Notes: generated by a model not told the origin, from the letters alone. A stretch of 63,858 bases of DNA from Phocaeicola faecalis (GCF_021730445.1 NZ_JADNRM010000019.1:6989-70846), one strand, 5' to 3'. Positions 25,879-35,147 are shown, counted from the stretch's first letter. Made by a program: numbers and translations.

Positions 25879-27909
25879 CTAATCGTTATCCTCTTCGTCC
25901 TTCTCGTCTGGCAACAATCGTTTACGCAACTCAGGATCAGCCTTGATTCGTTCCATCTCATCTTGAACGATCTGCTCAACCTCGTCTTTGATACGGGAAT
26001 AGTTACGCTCTATTTGCTCCTGCATGATGTCGTTGCCGTTCTCGTCCTTGAACTCATTGACGATAGGAATCTTCTTGTATGCCTTTGTCTCGGCACTTAC
26101 CTTTGCACTATCCACGATGATGCGTGAGTGGAAAATCTTCTGGTCAATCTCCTCACCAAAGTTATCCGCCACGCTACCCACGAATGTGCCTTGCGAGAGG
26201 TTTGAAATCTTCGAGGCTGGGATAAGGAAGTCCAACTGCGTATTGATAGATGTTGATGTGTCCTGACGGTTGATAGATACCGACTGACGCTGTTGGAGTA
26301 TTTTGCCAAAACGCTCAGATAGGTTCTTTGCCGTTTCACCTACCACCTGTCCGCTGAAGATATTACCCACCGTATTTTGGATAACCTTTGCCTCCTTGTC
26401 GCCATAGTCACGAGCCAACTGCGAGTAGTCCTGAAAACCGAGACAGACTGCAACCTTGTTGCTTCGTGCTGTGGCAATGAGGTTGTCGATACCACGGAAA
26501 TAGATAGTCGGCAACTCATCAATGATGATGGAACTCTTCAACTGACCCTTCTTGTTCACCAACTTAACAATACGGCTGTTGTATAGTCCGAGTGCCGCAG
26601 AGTAGATATTCTGGCGGTCGGGATTATTGCCAACGCAGAGTATCTTCGGCTCATTGGGATTGTTCAGGTCGAGGGTAAAATCATCGCCCGTCATCACCCA
26701 ATATAGCTGTGGAGAAATCATTCTCGAAAGCGGAATTTTGGCACTTGCTATCTGGCCTTGGAGCTGATCTTGGGCTCCTCCTTTCCATGCGTCCATAAAT
26801 GGAGATAGGTAGTTTTCCAACGAAGGATAAGAGGTCAGAATAGTAAAGATATCCGCATACGGTTTGTTCAGGAACTCAATCGTATGCGGGAAGGTACAAT
26901 ACTTACCGTCCTTGTAGATTCTCAGATACCAGATAATCGCAGCCAAAAGAATAATCGGTGACTCAACGAAGAAATCTCCCTGCTTCTGAATCCATGTCTT
27001 GTTAAGATTCAACATTATGGTATATGCGGACTCATACGCATCGCTGATATCTACCATAAACTTTGGGTTGATGGGATTACAGCGGTGTGAGCGACGTGGG
27101 TCGTCAAAGTTGATGACATAGAAACTCGGCTTCACCTTGTACTTGTCGATATTCTTCAACAGCTCGTTATAGGCAATTACCGACAGGTCATCAAACTTGT
27201 AGTCGTAGATATATGTGGCAAATCCTTTGGCTATGGTCTGCTTGATGTAGTTATTGACTACCGCATACGACTTACCGCTACCAGGTGTTCCCAATACAAT
27301 GGTTGCTCGGAACGGATTCACGACATTTATCCAACCGTCCCATTCCTTGCCTTGATAGACAAACTTCGTAGGCAGGTTTACCGAATACTCGTTCTCCATC
27401 AGTCGTGTCTCCTGCATGAAGCTCTCGTTGGCCACATTGAAGACATCTTCCATAAGGTTATGCTTGAACATACGGCTAATCCATACTCCCGACATAAGCA
27501 GAAGGATATATCCGACAGTCATAGTAACCGTGTAGATTGCCATATTCACGATTGGCGAGAATGGCAGATCGAGCAACCACCAATTCATAAAGAAGAGTAC
27601 AAGACCTCCGAGGAAGGTCGCATAAATCTTCTGCCAGGTCATCTTCTGATTCTTGACTCCCTTTGTGCCGAGGCACGACAGAGCCAAGAATATGATGGCG
27701 AACACCTTTGTCACAAGCAGGTTGCTGAACAGCCCTGCCGTATTCTGAAAGTTGAGCAGTATCTTGTCTACCACTCCGATGTTGATACCCATATCTACGA
27801 TGGCCTGATAGCAGAACCAGTAGATATGTACTACAATAAATATAATGGATATGGCACGCATAAACTCCATGACCTTTGCCAATCCTCTCAAATCATCTTC
27901 CTGTTGCAT
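25879..27909 (-). CDS. mobC: Type IV coupling protein (VirD4/TraG-like), MobC
   Basis: 676 residues. The N-terminus carries several membrane helices (about 20-150: IIFIVVHIYWFCYQ, VFAIIFLALSCLGT, LFFMNWWLLDLP, VGYILLLMSGVWI). The cytosolic part has Walker A VLGTPGSGKSYAVVNN (near 205), the conserved DPRRSHRCNPINP, and Walker B SIIIDELPTIYF. The C-terminus is acidic (LPDEKDEEDND). Coupling proteins bring the relaxase-DNA complex to the transfer channel. It follows mobB by 33 bp; in CTnDOT-type elements the third mob gene is this ATPase. Confidence 0.9.
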   Translation of the reverse strand: MQQEDDLRGLAKVMEFMRAISIIFIVVHIYWFCYQAIVDMGINIGVVDKILLNFQNTAGLFSNLLVTKVFAIIFLALSCLGTKGVKNQKMTWQKIYATFLGGLVLFFMNWWLLDLPFSPIVNMAIYTVTMTVGYILLLMSGVWISRMFKHNLMEDVFNVANESFMQETRLMENEYSVNLPTKFVYQGKEWDGWINVVNPFRATIVLGTPGSGKSYAVVNNYIKQTIAKGFATYIYDYKFDDLSVIAYNELLKNIDKYKVKPSFYVINFDDPRRSHRCNPINPKFMVDISDAYESAYTIMLNLNKTWIQKQGDFFVESPIILLAAIIWYLRIYKDGKYCTFPHTIEFLNKPYADIFTILTSYPSLENYLSPFMDAWKGGAQDQLQGQIASAKIPLSRMISPQLYWVMTGDDFTLDLNNPNEPKILCVGNNPDRQNIYSAALGLYNSRIVKLVNKKGQLKSSIIIDELPTIYFRGIDNLIATARSNKVAVCLGFQDYSQLARDYGDKEAKVIQNTVGNIFSGQVVGETAKNLSERFGKILQQRQSVSINRQDTSTSINTQLDFLIPASKISNLSQGTFVGSVADNFGEEIDQKIFHSRIIVDSAKVSAETKAYKKIPIVNEFKDENGNDIMQEQIERNYSRIKDEVEQIVQDEMERIKADPELRKRLLPDEKDEEDND

Positions 27910-27942
27910 AATAAATTCGTTTTAATGGTTAGTGAAATTGGT

Positions 27943-29199
27943 TTACGATATGCCGCGTGAACGGCGTTTTTTCTTCTTCCTTTTCTTCTGGTACTGCTTG
28001 GCGAGCATCTCCTCCTGCGGATCATTTGCAGGAACGTCAAACGAGAAGATTCCGAAGGCTTGCTCCAGTCCCGATTCAAGGTCTGCCGATGAGAGGCTTT
28101 GGCTCTCGGTGAAACCTTGTGGCATATCGGCCCATGTAATGTCGCCTTGCGAGTTGAAGAGTCTTTCGAAGTTGTTTGCCGAGAACTCCTTACCCAGACG
28201 GGAACCGTTATAGACCTCACGATTGTGGTGGTCGATGAATGTGACACCGTAGATACGCCCTGCATCATTCTCGCGGAACACCACATCAATGCCCTTGCTG
28301 CCAAGCAGACGCACAAACTCCTCGCGGTTGCCGCGAGAGCCGTGCATTGCCAGAGCCACATCGTTGCGGATTTTGGGTTGCCACCTCTTCGCTCGGAACT
28401 CCTGAGCATTGTAGGCGATACGCTTCTCCACACCCTCGAAGCCGAAACGCTTGCCGATAAGCGAGGACTTGATTGGCGTACAGATAGGCTTGCCGTTGTC
28501 ATCGGTCATCGTGTAGATGATACCCGAATAGGGCTTGCCATCGAACTCGCCCTTGACCTGCTTTGCCTCGATGTTGAAGCACGAGAGCATGGCACTGTAC
28601 TCGCCGAAGGATTGGAAACGATACGAGGTGAAAACACTCTTGAGAATGTTGGATACCTGCTGCTTTACATCGCCACGGGTGTAGTCCGCTTTCTTGAGAT
28701 AAGGTTCCAACAACTCCCTGCGTTTGTCGGCAATCTGTTTGAGTCCGAACATCTGCTCCAACTCTCGACATGCCTTCATTGAGCGGTTCCACTCGTAGGC
28801 ATCGTCTATCTTCTCACCATTCTCATTCACGCAGGTAGATACAATATGTATATGTCTGCGGTCAATGTCCTCGTGGAGATAGACGATGTAGGGCTGGTTG
28901 CCATAGCCCATCTTCTGCATATAGGCTCTTGCCAAATCCGCAAACTGCCTGTCGGTAAGACTGTCGTCCAATGTAGGATTGAGCGATATATGCAGAATAG
29001 GCTTCTCGGTGTTGCGGTTGGCAGCGAGATAACTCTCAAAAGCGAACATCGTTTGACGAACAATCCTGTCAGGGTCGTAGAGAGAATCGGTAATCATACG
29101 GTTGCCCGCTATGATGCGTGCCGTATCCTCGTTTACCTTCTGTTGGTTGTAGATGATGGCTCCGTAGAGCGAAGCACCTCTGTTGATCTTAGCCACCAT
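27943..29199 (-). CDS. mobB: Relaxase MobB
   Basis: 418 residues with the Bacteroidales MobP-like relaxase pattern: MVAKINRGASLYGAIIYNQQ (the first strand; Tyr residues in this part are nucleophile candidates), PILHISLNPTLDDSLTDRQF (motif II), and the metal site YIVYLHEDIDRRHIHIVSTC (HxH of motif III). A basic C-terminus ends with KKRKKKKRRSRG. It nicks oriT and leads the strand into the recipient. It is 1 bp from mobA and shares a promoter with it. Confidence 0.9.
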   Translation of the reverse strand: MVAKINRGASLYGAIIYNQQKVNEDTARIIAGNRMITDSLYDPDRIVRQTMFAFESYLAANRNTEKPILHISLNPTLDDSLTDRQFADLARAYMQKMGYGNQPYIVYLHEDIDRRHIHIVSTCVNENGEKIDDAYEWNRSMKACRELEQMFGLKQIADKRRELLEPYLKKADYTRGDVKQQVSNILKSVFTSYRFQSFGEYSAMLSCFNIEAKQVKGEFDGKPYSGIIYTMTDDNGKPICTPIKSSLIGKRFGFEGVEKRIAYNAQEFRAKRWQPKIRNDVALAMHGSRGNREEFVRLLGSKGIDVVFRENDAGRIYGVTFIDHHNREVYNGSRLGKEFSANNFERLFNSQGDITWADMPQGFTESQSLSSADLESGLEQAFGIFSFDVPANDPQEEMLAKQYQKKRKKKKRRSRGIS

Positions 29200-29200
29200 A

Positions 29201-29647
29201 TCAACCTCCGCTTTTACGGTTCAAGTGCCTCTCCTCAAACTCGCGTGTGAGGGCGATAATCTGTTTGCTCAGCACTACCAACTCCAGTGTGGCTTTCTCC
29301 AACTTGGCGACAAGGGCGAATGCCCGCTTGTCTCCGAAATTGGCTTTCACAGCTCGCACCGTCTGGTTGTAGTTGTTGCCGATGGCTTGGAACTGATGGT
29401 AAAAATTCGTTAGGCGTATGTAATAATCCATAGCCGCCTTGTCGAGTTTTACTACCTTCATCTCACGGTCAAGAATCATTGCCTTTATAAATCTTGCCTT
29501 GTATTTAAGACCAGACTTTGCAAACCGCAATTCAAATTGTCCGTTCTCTTCAGCATTCAGTTTGATGCCGTAACGATAAACAGCGGGATCCTTTTTAGGT
29601 CGCCTTCCTGTTACATCTCTTCTTGTTTGTCTCTTGTCATTTACCAT
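29201..29647 (-). CDS. mobA: Mobilization accessory protein MobA (MobC/RHH-type)
   Basis: 148 residues: basic start (RQTRRDVTGRRPKKDP), a ribbon-helix-helix-like strand and helices (YGIKLNAEENGQFELRFAKS), then FYHQFQAIGNNYNQTVRAVK, the region conserved in relaxosome accessory proteins (GNN-NQ motif). Such proteins bind oriT and help the relaxase. First gene of mobABC; its promoter box is at 29903-29896, leaving a 250-nt leader that contains a large hairpin. Confidence 0.85.
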   Translation of the reverse strand: MVNDKRQTRRDVTGRRPKKDPAVYRYGIKLNAEENGQFELRFAKSGLKYKARFIKAMILDREMKVVKLDKAAMDYYIRLTNFYHQFQAIGNNYNQTVRAVKANFGDKRAFALVAKLEKATLELVVLSKQIIALTREFEERHLNRKSGG

Positions 29648-29730
29648 AACTTTACATTTAATTGGTTACTAACTTCCGCTATGGATTCACGACTTTGGAG
29701 TGAATCCCTCCCCGAGCCGTCAGGCGAGTG

Positions 29731-29785
29731 GCAAGTTGTTTTGGGGTTGCCCGAATCGTTTCGGGCTGCCCAAAACACAACTTGC
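29731..29785. other. Large hairpin in the mob leader, oriT-region candidate
   Basis: GCAAGTTGTTTTGGG (29731-29745 region) pairs with CCCAAAACACAACTTGC near 29769-29785, with an inner stem GCCCGA/TCGGGC. Further out, GCGA and TCGC also match. It lies between the mobABC start and the divergent tra promoter, the place where oriT is found in CTnDOT-type elements. It has no copy A-C core. The nick site cannot be located by eye. Confidence 0.45.
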
Positions 29786-29895
29786 TATGTTCGCTTGAAC
29801 ATGAATTTTCCTTCGTAAAATTGGCTATCGCCGTTCCCCTCAGAGAGAAGCATCCGAAAACTCCGTTCGTCGTGCGTCCATAGACCTTTCGGGTG

Positions 29896-29903
29896 CAAAG
29901 TTA
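29896..29903 (-). promoter_or_regulatory. -7 promoter box of mobABC
   Basis: TAACTTTG on the minus strand fits TAnnTTTG, about 250 bp before the mobA ATG. Confidence 0.5.
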
Positions 29904-29948
29904 GACAGGTGTATTCTATTGATAAATAGTGAGTTATATGCAATGTGA

Positions 29949-30020
29949 TGACATCTGATGACATGTGTAGTCAGAGGCTTGACGACATAGTGATTATTCC
30001 AATTTTTCGCTATTTCTTTG
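29949..30020 (+). promoter_or_regulatory. traA promoter with the shared ICE operator
   Basis: TGACATCTGATGACA (29949-29963) is followed by TGTGTAGTC; 64 bp after the motif start is a TTTCTTTGCGGTG -7-like box (30013-30020). Same motif and near-identical spacing (63 bp) precede traE. The expected transcript would carry a leader of about 300 nt through the repeat array at 30031-30286. Confidence 0.62.
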
Positions 30021-30030
30021 CGGTGTGAAC

Positions 30031-30286
30031 GGTTGGAAATTACCCTCCGATAACGGAATAATGGTCACACTGTCGGTTGCTTCCGTGAACAGTTGGATAG
30101 TTGGAAGCAATGTCGGAAATGACAGTTAACGGAAGGTCATGACCAATATACCGACCAGTAGCGGTTGGATAGTCGGAAGTACCCGATAACGGTTGCTATG
30201 ATGGTCGGAACAACGGAAGATTCCGATAACGGAAACAACCGCTAATGGATAGTTGGAAAGATGCGTTCACGGGATATTGGAAGGGA
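30031..30286. repeat. Iteron-like repeat array upstream of the ParA-type gene
   Basis: Two motifs alternate. Motif 1 is TTGGATAGTTGGAAG: 30093-30107, with one change at 30165-30179, with two changes at 30245-30259, and partial at 30031 and 30273. Motif 2 is CCGATAACGG: 30047, 30183 and 30223, with a related AGTTAACGGAAG at 30124. Spacing of full motif 1 copies is 72 and 80 bp. Such arrays occur at plasmid replication or partition sites. No gene lies in 30031-30325. Confidence 0.65.
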
Positions 30287-30325
30287 CAGTTAACTTATTT
30301 ATTAACAATTTAAATTTTAAGTATT

Positions 30326-31084
30326 ATGAGTAAAGAGTGTTTGTTAGTTGCTATCAGCAACCAGAAAGGCGGGGTTGGTAAGTCAGCCCTTACGGTAGTA
30401 CTCGCCAGCTACCTTCACTATGAGAAAGACCTTAATGTCGCAATCATCGACTGCGACTCACCGCAGCACAGCCTCGTGCGTATGCGCGAGCGTGACAAGA
30501 AGGCAATCTCTGCAAGTCCCTATCATCAGCAGCTCGTGGAGAAGCAATGGGAGCGCATACAAAAGAGAGCATATCCCATCATCGGCTCTACGGCAGAAAA
30601 GGCAAGAGAGGCGGCAGACAAGCTTGCCGAGAAGGAGAACTTGGATATTGTCTTTGTGGATCTTCCGGGAACGGTACAATCAACGGGTGTCTTCCGCACC
30701 ATAGTTAATATGGACTATGTGCTTACACCTTCAATTCCCGATTTGATTGTGATGCAGAGTACTCTATCCTTTGCTACCACCGTATTGGACTATGCAAAGA
30801 GCCAGAAGGATGTTCCCCTAAAAGACATCATCTTCTTTTGGAACAGGCTCAAGAAGCGCAGCAATACGGATGTGTTGAAGACCTACTCACAGATTATGGG
30901 AGAGTTGAACCTATCCGTTCTCGATTCCACTCTGCCAGACCTATGCAGGTATGAGAAGGAGATTACCCACGCGAAAAAGTCATTCTTCCGCTGCACGATG
31001 TTACCGCCTCCTGCGAAACTTCTTAAGGGCAGTGGTATCGGAGAATTGGCCGATGAACTGATTGTGAAACTTAAACTGAAATAG
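30326..31084 (+). CDS. traA: ParA-type ATPase, TraA
   Basis: 252 residues with deviant Walker A AISNQKGGVGKSALTVVLAS at the start, switch region AIIDCDSPQHSLVRMRERDK, Walker B-like IVFVDLPGTVQSTG, and a helical C-terminus. ParA/MinD ATPases position DNA or membrane machines. In CTnDOT-type elements the tra operon begins with such a gene, of unclear function. Downstream DUF3408 proteins and the repeat array in front could be its DNA-binding partner and site. It is 2 bp from the next gene. Confidence 0.85.
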   Translation: MSKECLLVAISNQKGGVGKSALTVVLASYLHYEKDLNVAIIDCDSPQHSLVRMRERDKKAISASPYHQQLVEKQWERIQKRAYPIIGSTAEKAREAADKLAEKENLDIVFVDLPGTVQSTGVFRTIVNMDYVLTPSIPDLIVMQSTLSFATTVLDYAKSQKDVPLKDIIFFWNRLKKRSNTDVLKTYSQIMGELNLSVLDSTLPDLCRYEKEITHAKKSFFRCTMLPPPAKLLKGSGIGELADELIVKLKLK

Positions 31085-31086
31085 TT

Positions 31087-31524
31087 ATGGCTAAGAAGAA
31101 AGTAGAAGTCAATGAGGATATGCTCAAAGACATTATGGTCGGTGATATCCCTGTCTTTGGCAGGGAGAGACCGAACTATCAGGAGCCGAAGGTCATTGAG
31201 ACCGAGGATTCGAATACAGATTCGGACGAAGGCACTGAGGCGGTAGCCTCAAAGCCGAGTGTACCCAAGCCACGAAAGAAGCGTGAGGAAACAGATACAT
31301 ATAAAGAGAGGTATCTTGTGAATATACCTGCCTCAAACCGCTCGCATGTATATATCAATCGCGAAGTGGCGGACTGCATTAAACGGGTGTTGCCTGTCAT
31401 TGCTCCCGATATGAGTGTATCAGGTTACATCAGTAATATCCTTGTGGAGCATTTACAGCAGCACTGGGATGAGATTAACGAGTTATATAACAAAGAGTAC
31501 TACAAACCATTAAAACCATTTTAA
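31087..31524 (+). CDS. traB: DUF3408 protein, TraB
   Basis: 145 residues: acidic, disordered N-terminal half (ETEDSNTDSDEGTEAVASKP), basic hinge (KPRKKREETDTYKERYL), and a C-terminal DUF3408 domain (SHVYINREVADCIKRVLPVI; MSVSGYISNILVEHLQQHWD) that looks like a ribbon-helix-helix fold. It may be the DNA-binding partner of the ParA-like TraA. Gaps to its neighbours are 2 bp each. Confidence 0.8.
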   Translation: MAKKKVEVNEDMLKDIMVGDIPVFGRERPNYQEPKVIETEDSNTDSDEGTEAVASKPSVPKPRKKREETDTYKERYLVNIPASNRSHVYINREVADCIKRVLPVIAPDMSVSGYISNILVEHLQQHWDEINELYNKEYYKPLKPF

Positions 31525-31526
31525 GT

Positions 31527-31955
31527 ATGATTGAAACAATAGTAAATATCACAACAGGAGCTTGTTATTTGGTAACAGCAGGCGTTATCATAAAGTATAT
31601 CTATAGTCGATTTGTACGACACAAAAATCATCAGGGAACTAATATTCCTATGGTGAAGAAACAGACCATAGTTGCTCTTGTAGAGAATCCTTCGCTATCT
31701 GAAGATACTTCTTCTGCAAAAGGAATTGATAAAGCGGAATATAAAAAGAGATTCCTTGGTAGTTATATGATGAAAAATCGCGTCCAGGTCTATATTGATA
31801 GAAGTAGTCACGAATGTATGAAGCGATTTTTATCAATTGCTGCACCAGATACGAGTATGGCAGGCTATGTCAGTAGAATTATCAAAGACCATATTGCTGA
31901 AAATGCTACGACTATCAATAAGATTTTTGAGGATAGTAAAACTAAACTCTTTTAG
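31527..31955 (+). CDS. traC: DUF3408 protein with membrane anchor, TraC
   Basis: 142 residues. An N-terminal membrane helix (ITTGACYLVTAGVIIKYIY) is followed by a basic stretch and a DUF3408 domain (KNRVQVYIDRSSHECMKRFL; TSMAGYVSRIIKDHIAENA) paralogous to that of TraB. A membrane-tethered relative of TraB could link partition proteins to the envelope. Codon use is more AT-rich than in traA/traB. Confidence 0.78.
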   Translation: MIETIVNITTGACYLVTAGVIIKYIYSRFVRHKNHQGTNIPMVKKQTIVALVENPSLSEDTSSAKGIDKAEYKKRFLGSYMMKNRVQVYIDRSSHECMKRFLSIAAPDTSMAGYVSRIIKDHIAENATTINKIFEDSKTKLF

Positions 31956-31957
31956 CT

Positions 31958-32746
31958 ATGGAAGCAAAGATATATTTCGCAGTAAAGGTGGCATGTGCCT
32001 TGGTTGTATTCTATCGTCTATGGGTATTCCTATTCTGCCGTAAGATTTACGATTTGTGGGACAAACTGCATAACTGGGCACGCATAGCCCGTATCAGATT
32101 ATGGAAGTACCGAAAGAAACGAATGGCTGAAAAAGCCAAGCGTGAAAGGCGTAAGAAAATATACGGTAAGGATCTGCCTACTGATAAGCCTAAGCCAATC
32201 CAAGCAGAAACACTTCAGAAGGTAGAAGAGAGTCCTCCTATTGATGATGATCCGAATGAGGTAATGGGAAAGTCCAACATTATCTACTATGAGGATATTA
32301 AAGCAGCCCGTACAACACCCACACATTCGTTGGAGTTAAAACAGGTAGAACTTCCTGTAGATAAGGACATCAATCCCGATGATGTAGAGGATAACATCGA
32401 ACCTCAGAAGGGTTTGACCGAAGAGGATAAGCGTGAGTTGATGGAGCCTGAAGGAGTGATACCTGATCCGGACTTTGACAAGTCCTTAACATATGAGGAT
32501 ATGAACAACCTTGTGGATGTGCTAAACTCAGATAATCCTGACGAGCAGAAGTCTATTCGTGCAGCATCAACCATCCATCACAAGTTGGCTAATACGGTGA
32601 TATTGGACTTTCTTGTCAATAAGGTCAGCAATGAGAAAAAAGTAAATCAGTTGCTCCAAGAATGTCTGGATGCTAATGGGAATCCTCTGCCTAAACGAAG
32701 GAAAGCAAGTAAAGTCAAGTCGTTCGATATAAATAAGTATGCTTAG
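31958..32746 (+). CDS. traD: DUF4122-like conjugation protein, TraD
   Basis: 262 residues. One membrane segment (YFAVKVACALVVFYRLWVFL) is followed by a very basic juxtamembrane part (RLWKYRKKRMAEKAKRERRK), an acidic middle and a helical C-terminus (YEDMNNLVDVLNSDNPDEQK; STIHHKLANTVILDFLVNKV). The layout matches the TraD/DUF4122 family of Bacteroidales ICEs. It ends the first tra operon; a terminator follows at 32791. Confidence 0.75.
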   Translation: MEAKIYFAVKVACALVVFYRLWVFLFCRKIYDLWDKLHNWARIARIRLWKYRKKRMAEKAKRERRKKIYGKDLPTDKPKPIQAETLQKVEESPPIDDDPNEVMGKSNIIYYEDIKAARTTPTHSLELKQVELPVDKDINPDDVEDNIEPQKGLTEEDKRELMEPEGVIPDPDFDKSLTYEDMNNLVDVLNSDNPDEQKSIRAASTIHHKLANTVILDFLVNKVSNEKKVNQLLQECLDANGNPLPKRRKASKVKSFDINKYA

Positions 32747-32790
32747 TATTTGTACATGGTTAATGATTTTTATTACTTAAACAGTGTTGG

Positions 32791-32829
32791 CTGGCACTCC
32801 GATGTGAATCGTGGTGCCAGCGTTTTTTA
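32791..32829 (+). terminator. Intrinsic terminator after traABCD
   Basis: GCTGGCAC (32791-32798) pairs with GTGCCAGC (32815-32822), followed by GTTTTTTAT. It separates traABCD from the cargo and shows that traE onward needs its own promoter. The following 32830-33067 is AT-rich and holds no gene. Confidence 0.82.
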
Positions 32830-33169
32830 TGGAGTCCGCTATTTTAATTAACAAGTAAGGCAAGTATCGTAATGCCTCGTGCATTATGATTCTTGCCTTG
32901 TGCTATGTTGTTTTAATTGTAATTAATCTACTGTTGCTCTTGGAGTTTCGGAGGGCAAAACGGCGGCAAACGGCTGCAAAAATCGGCGTTATAATACCTT
33001 GATTTTCAGCTAATAGATTTTAACAAACGAGATTTTCGCCTATTGGCGATTCGTCCTTTTCGGAGTATTTTTGTACCGCGATTGTACCACGCGAGAGGGG
33101 TCACACGGCACGACTTCCTTTCAGCAGCGTGCAACAGCTTTCAAGAGCGTGCAACAAATTTCTTCGATA

Positions 33170-34006
33170 ATGGACCGTCAAATTAAACACAATTTAACAG
33201 GTCAGCCCGGCTATGACCGGGGCATGACCGACAAGCCTTTCCTCACCATCGGGGAAGTGGCGGACATCCTGCAAGTGAGCAGCCGGACAGTGTATAACCT
33301 CATTTATAAAGGCACTCTCCGGGCTTGCAGACTTACATACCACATCACAATCATCACCAGGGAGGATTTCTTTCTGATGATTAGAGAGACAACCTACTGC
33401 AAGCGGAGCGTGTCAATCTTCGCCAGGCAGGGTAAAAAGACAAAAAAGAAGATGAACGAAGATACACCGAACACTGAAAAAGACCTTTCCCAAAAGGAGG
33501 GAAAGAAGAAAGCGAAGGGCAGCCCGAAACGGCAGCTCATTCCGGCGGCTAACTACAAACAGTCCGTGCGCGACACGTTCACGGACAGGGAGAGTGCCGG
33601 AGGCGACCTTTATACGATGGCTGAGATATGCCGGAAATACAATTATACCTACGGGCGATTTTACAATCTCCGTATGCGCTACTCGATACCCTGTGTCAAA
33701 GCCAATGCCACCAAGTGCTTCCCGAAAGCCGAGGTTGACAAGGCTATGGCTGAGGAAGCGGAACGGCTGGGAAGCAACCTGTCGGAACACTGGTATTCCT
33801 GTTTCGACATCATGCGCCTGTTCGGGCTGGGAAAGACCCAAGTCCGCAGGTTCGCGCTCACCCACGGGGTAAGGACGAAACGCATCCACGGCAACCGTCT
33901 TTACTATCTCAAAGCCGACTGGGACGAGGCACGGAAAGTGGCGGAGCGTAAGAGTGCAAGCACGAAAGCCAAGAGAGAGCCGGACAATGAATCAGACAAC
34001 AATTAA
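33170..34006 (+). CDS. Helix-turn-helix regulator of the IME
   Basis: 278 residues from the ATG at 33170 (MDRQIKHNLTGQPGY). The first domain is an excisionase-type HTH (FLTIGEVADILQVSSRTVYN). A basic linker (KKTKKKMNEDT) is followed by a second, longer DNA-binding part with two HTH-like motifs (TMAEICRKYNYTYGRFYNLR; SCFDIMRLFGLGKTQVRRFA). The frame is open to 33071, but that part overlaps the direct repeat and has no promoter. It is 15 bp before the integrase gene. A role in excision or integrase control is likely. Confidence 0.72.
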   Translation: MDRQIKHNLTGQPGYDRGMTDKPFLTIGEVADILQVSSRTVYNLIYKGTLRACRLTYHITIITREDFFLMIRETTYCKRSVSIFARQGKKTKKKMNEDTPNTEKDLSQKEGKKKAKGSPKRQLIPAANYKQSVRDTFTDRESAGGDLYTMAEICRKYNYTYGRFYNLRMRYSIPCVKANATKCFPKAEVDKAMAEEAERLGSNLSEHWYSCFDIMRLFGLGKTQVRRFALTHGVRTKRIHGNRLYYLKADWDEARKVAERKSASTKAKREPDNESDNN

Positions 34007-34020
34007 AAATCACAACCGAT

Positions 34021-35133
34021 ATGACAAACATCTGCACGAAAGTGACGGTCAGGAAACGACCCATCAAGAACGGTCAGGTATCTCTTTACCTTGACTACTA
34101 CCCGGCGGTGCGGCATCCGAAGACAGGCAAGCCGACAAGACGGGAATATCTCGGCATATACATCTATGCCGACCCGAAAGACAAATTCGAGACAGAGTTC
34201 AACAAGACCATGCTCCGCAATGCAGAGCTTATCAAGTGCCGCAGAACCGAAGCCATCATCAACGAGGAATACGGCTTTCTCGACCGCAACCGTGGCAAGG
34301 AGAGCTTCCTTGAATACTTCCGCTCAAAGATGGCGGACGACGACAATTTCAGGAACTGGAACACAGCCTACAAGCACTTTGAAAAGTATTGCTGCGGAAG
34401 CTGCACCTTCGATGACCTGACACTGGAATACTGCCAGGGATTCCTTACCTACCTGCTGTCGCTCACCACTCAGACAAAGGGCAAGATGATGGCTTCGACC
34501 GCCAACAACAACCTCAACAAGCTGAAATGCGTCCTACGCATCGCCTACGAGGAAAGACGCATCAAGGAGAATATCGCCCCACGGCTGAAACACGCGAAGG
34601 AAGACAGCACAAGGCGCGAGTTTCTTACTCTTGAAGAGGTGAGGATGCTTGCCGAGACCCCATGTGAGAAGCCTGTCATAAGGAGTGCCGCGCTGTTCTC
34701 CTGCCTTACGGGTCTGCGCATCAGCGACATCATCCGTCTGCAATGGGAGAACATCGTCAAGGGAGCGGACGGCGGCTGGTGCATGCACATCGTCACCAAG
34801 AAGACACGGACGGAAGCCGTGCTGCCGCTGTCTGATGAAGCCCTCGCACTGTGCGGCGAGCGTGGCGAGGGGCAGGTGTTCAAGGGGCTGACGCAGACCA
34901 TCCTTCCCCTCTATCTCAAAGACTGGATTAAGTCTGCCGGGATAACGAAGCACATCACGTTCCACGGGTTCAGGCACACCTACGCGACCCTGCAACTCGC
35001 CGCCGGGACCGACCTCTATACCATTTCAAAGATGCTTACCCACAGCAACGTGGGAACGACACAGATTTATGTCGATGTCGTGAGCGACCTGAAGCGCAAG
35101 GCATCCGAACAGATTACACTCAAACAGCAATAA
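34021..35133 (+). CDS. Tyrosine recombinase (IME integrase)
   Basis: 370 residues: arm-binding N-terminus (KVTVRKRPIKNGQVSLYLDY), core-binding domain about 90-185, catalytic domain about 195-365. All catalytic residues are present: Arg in CLTGLRISDIIRL, Lys in TKKTRTEA, HGFRHTYATLQ, LTHSNVGTTQIYVDV with the tyrosine. This contrasts with the two ICE integrases, which lack the box I arginine. It should act on the repeat pair at 33069 and 44079. The gene is GC-rich compared with the tra genes. Confidence 0.9.
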   Translation: MTNICTKVTVRKRPIKNGQVSLYLDYYPAVRHPKTGKPTRREYLGIYIYADPKDKFETEFNKTMLRNAELIKCRRTEAIINEEYGFLDRNRGKESFLEYFRSKMADDDNFRNWNTAYKHFEKYCCGSCTFDDLTLEYCQGFLTYLLSLTTQTKGKMMASTANNNLNKLKCVLRIAYEERRIKENIAPRLKHAKEDSTRREFLTLEEVRMLAETPCEKPVIRSAALFSCLTGLRISDIIRLQWENIVKGADGGWCMHIVTKKTRTEAVLPLSDEALALCGERGEGQVFKGLTQTILPLYLKDWIKSAGITKHITFHGFRHTYATLQLAAGTDLYTISKMLTHSNVGTTQIYVDVVSDLKRKASEQITLKQQ

Positions 35134-35147
35134 ACACACAACAGTAT

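Noticed and set aside
30031..30286. Array considered as a CRISPR
   Set aside because: Units are short, imperfect, of two kinds and unevenly spaced, and there are no cas genes.
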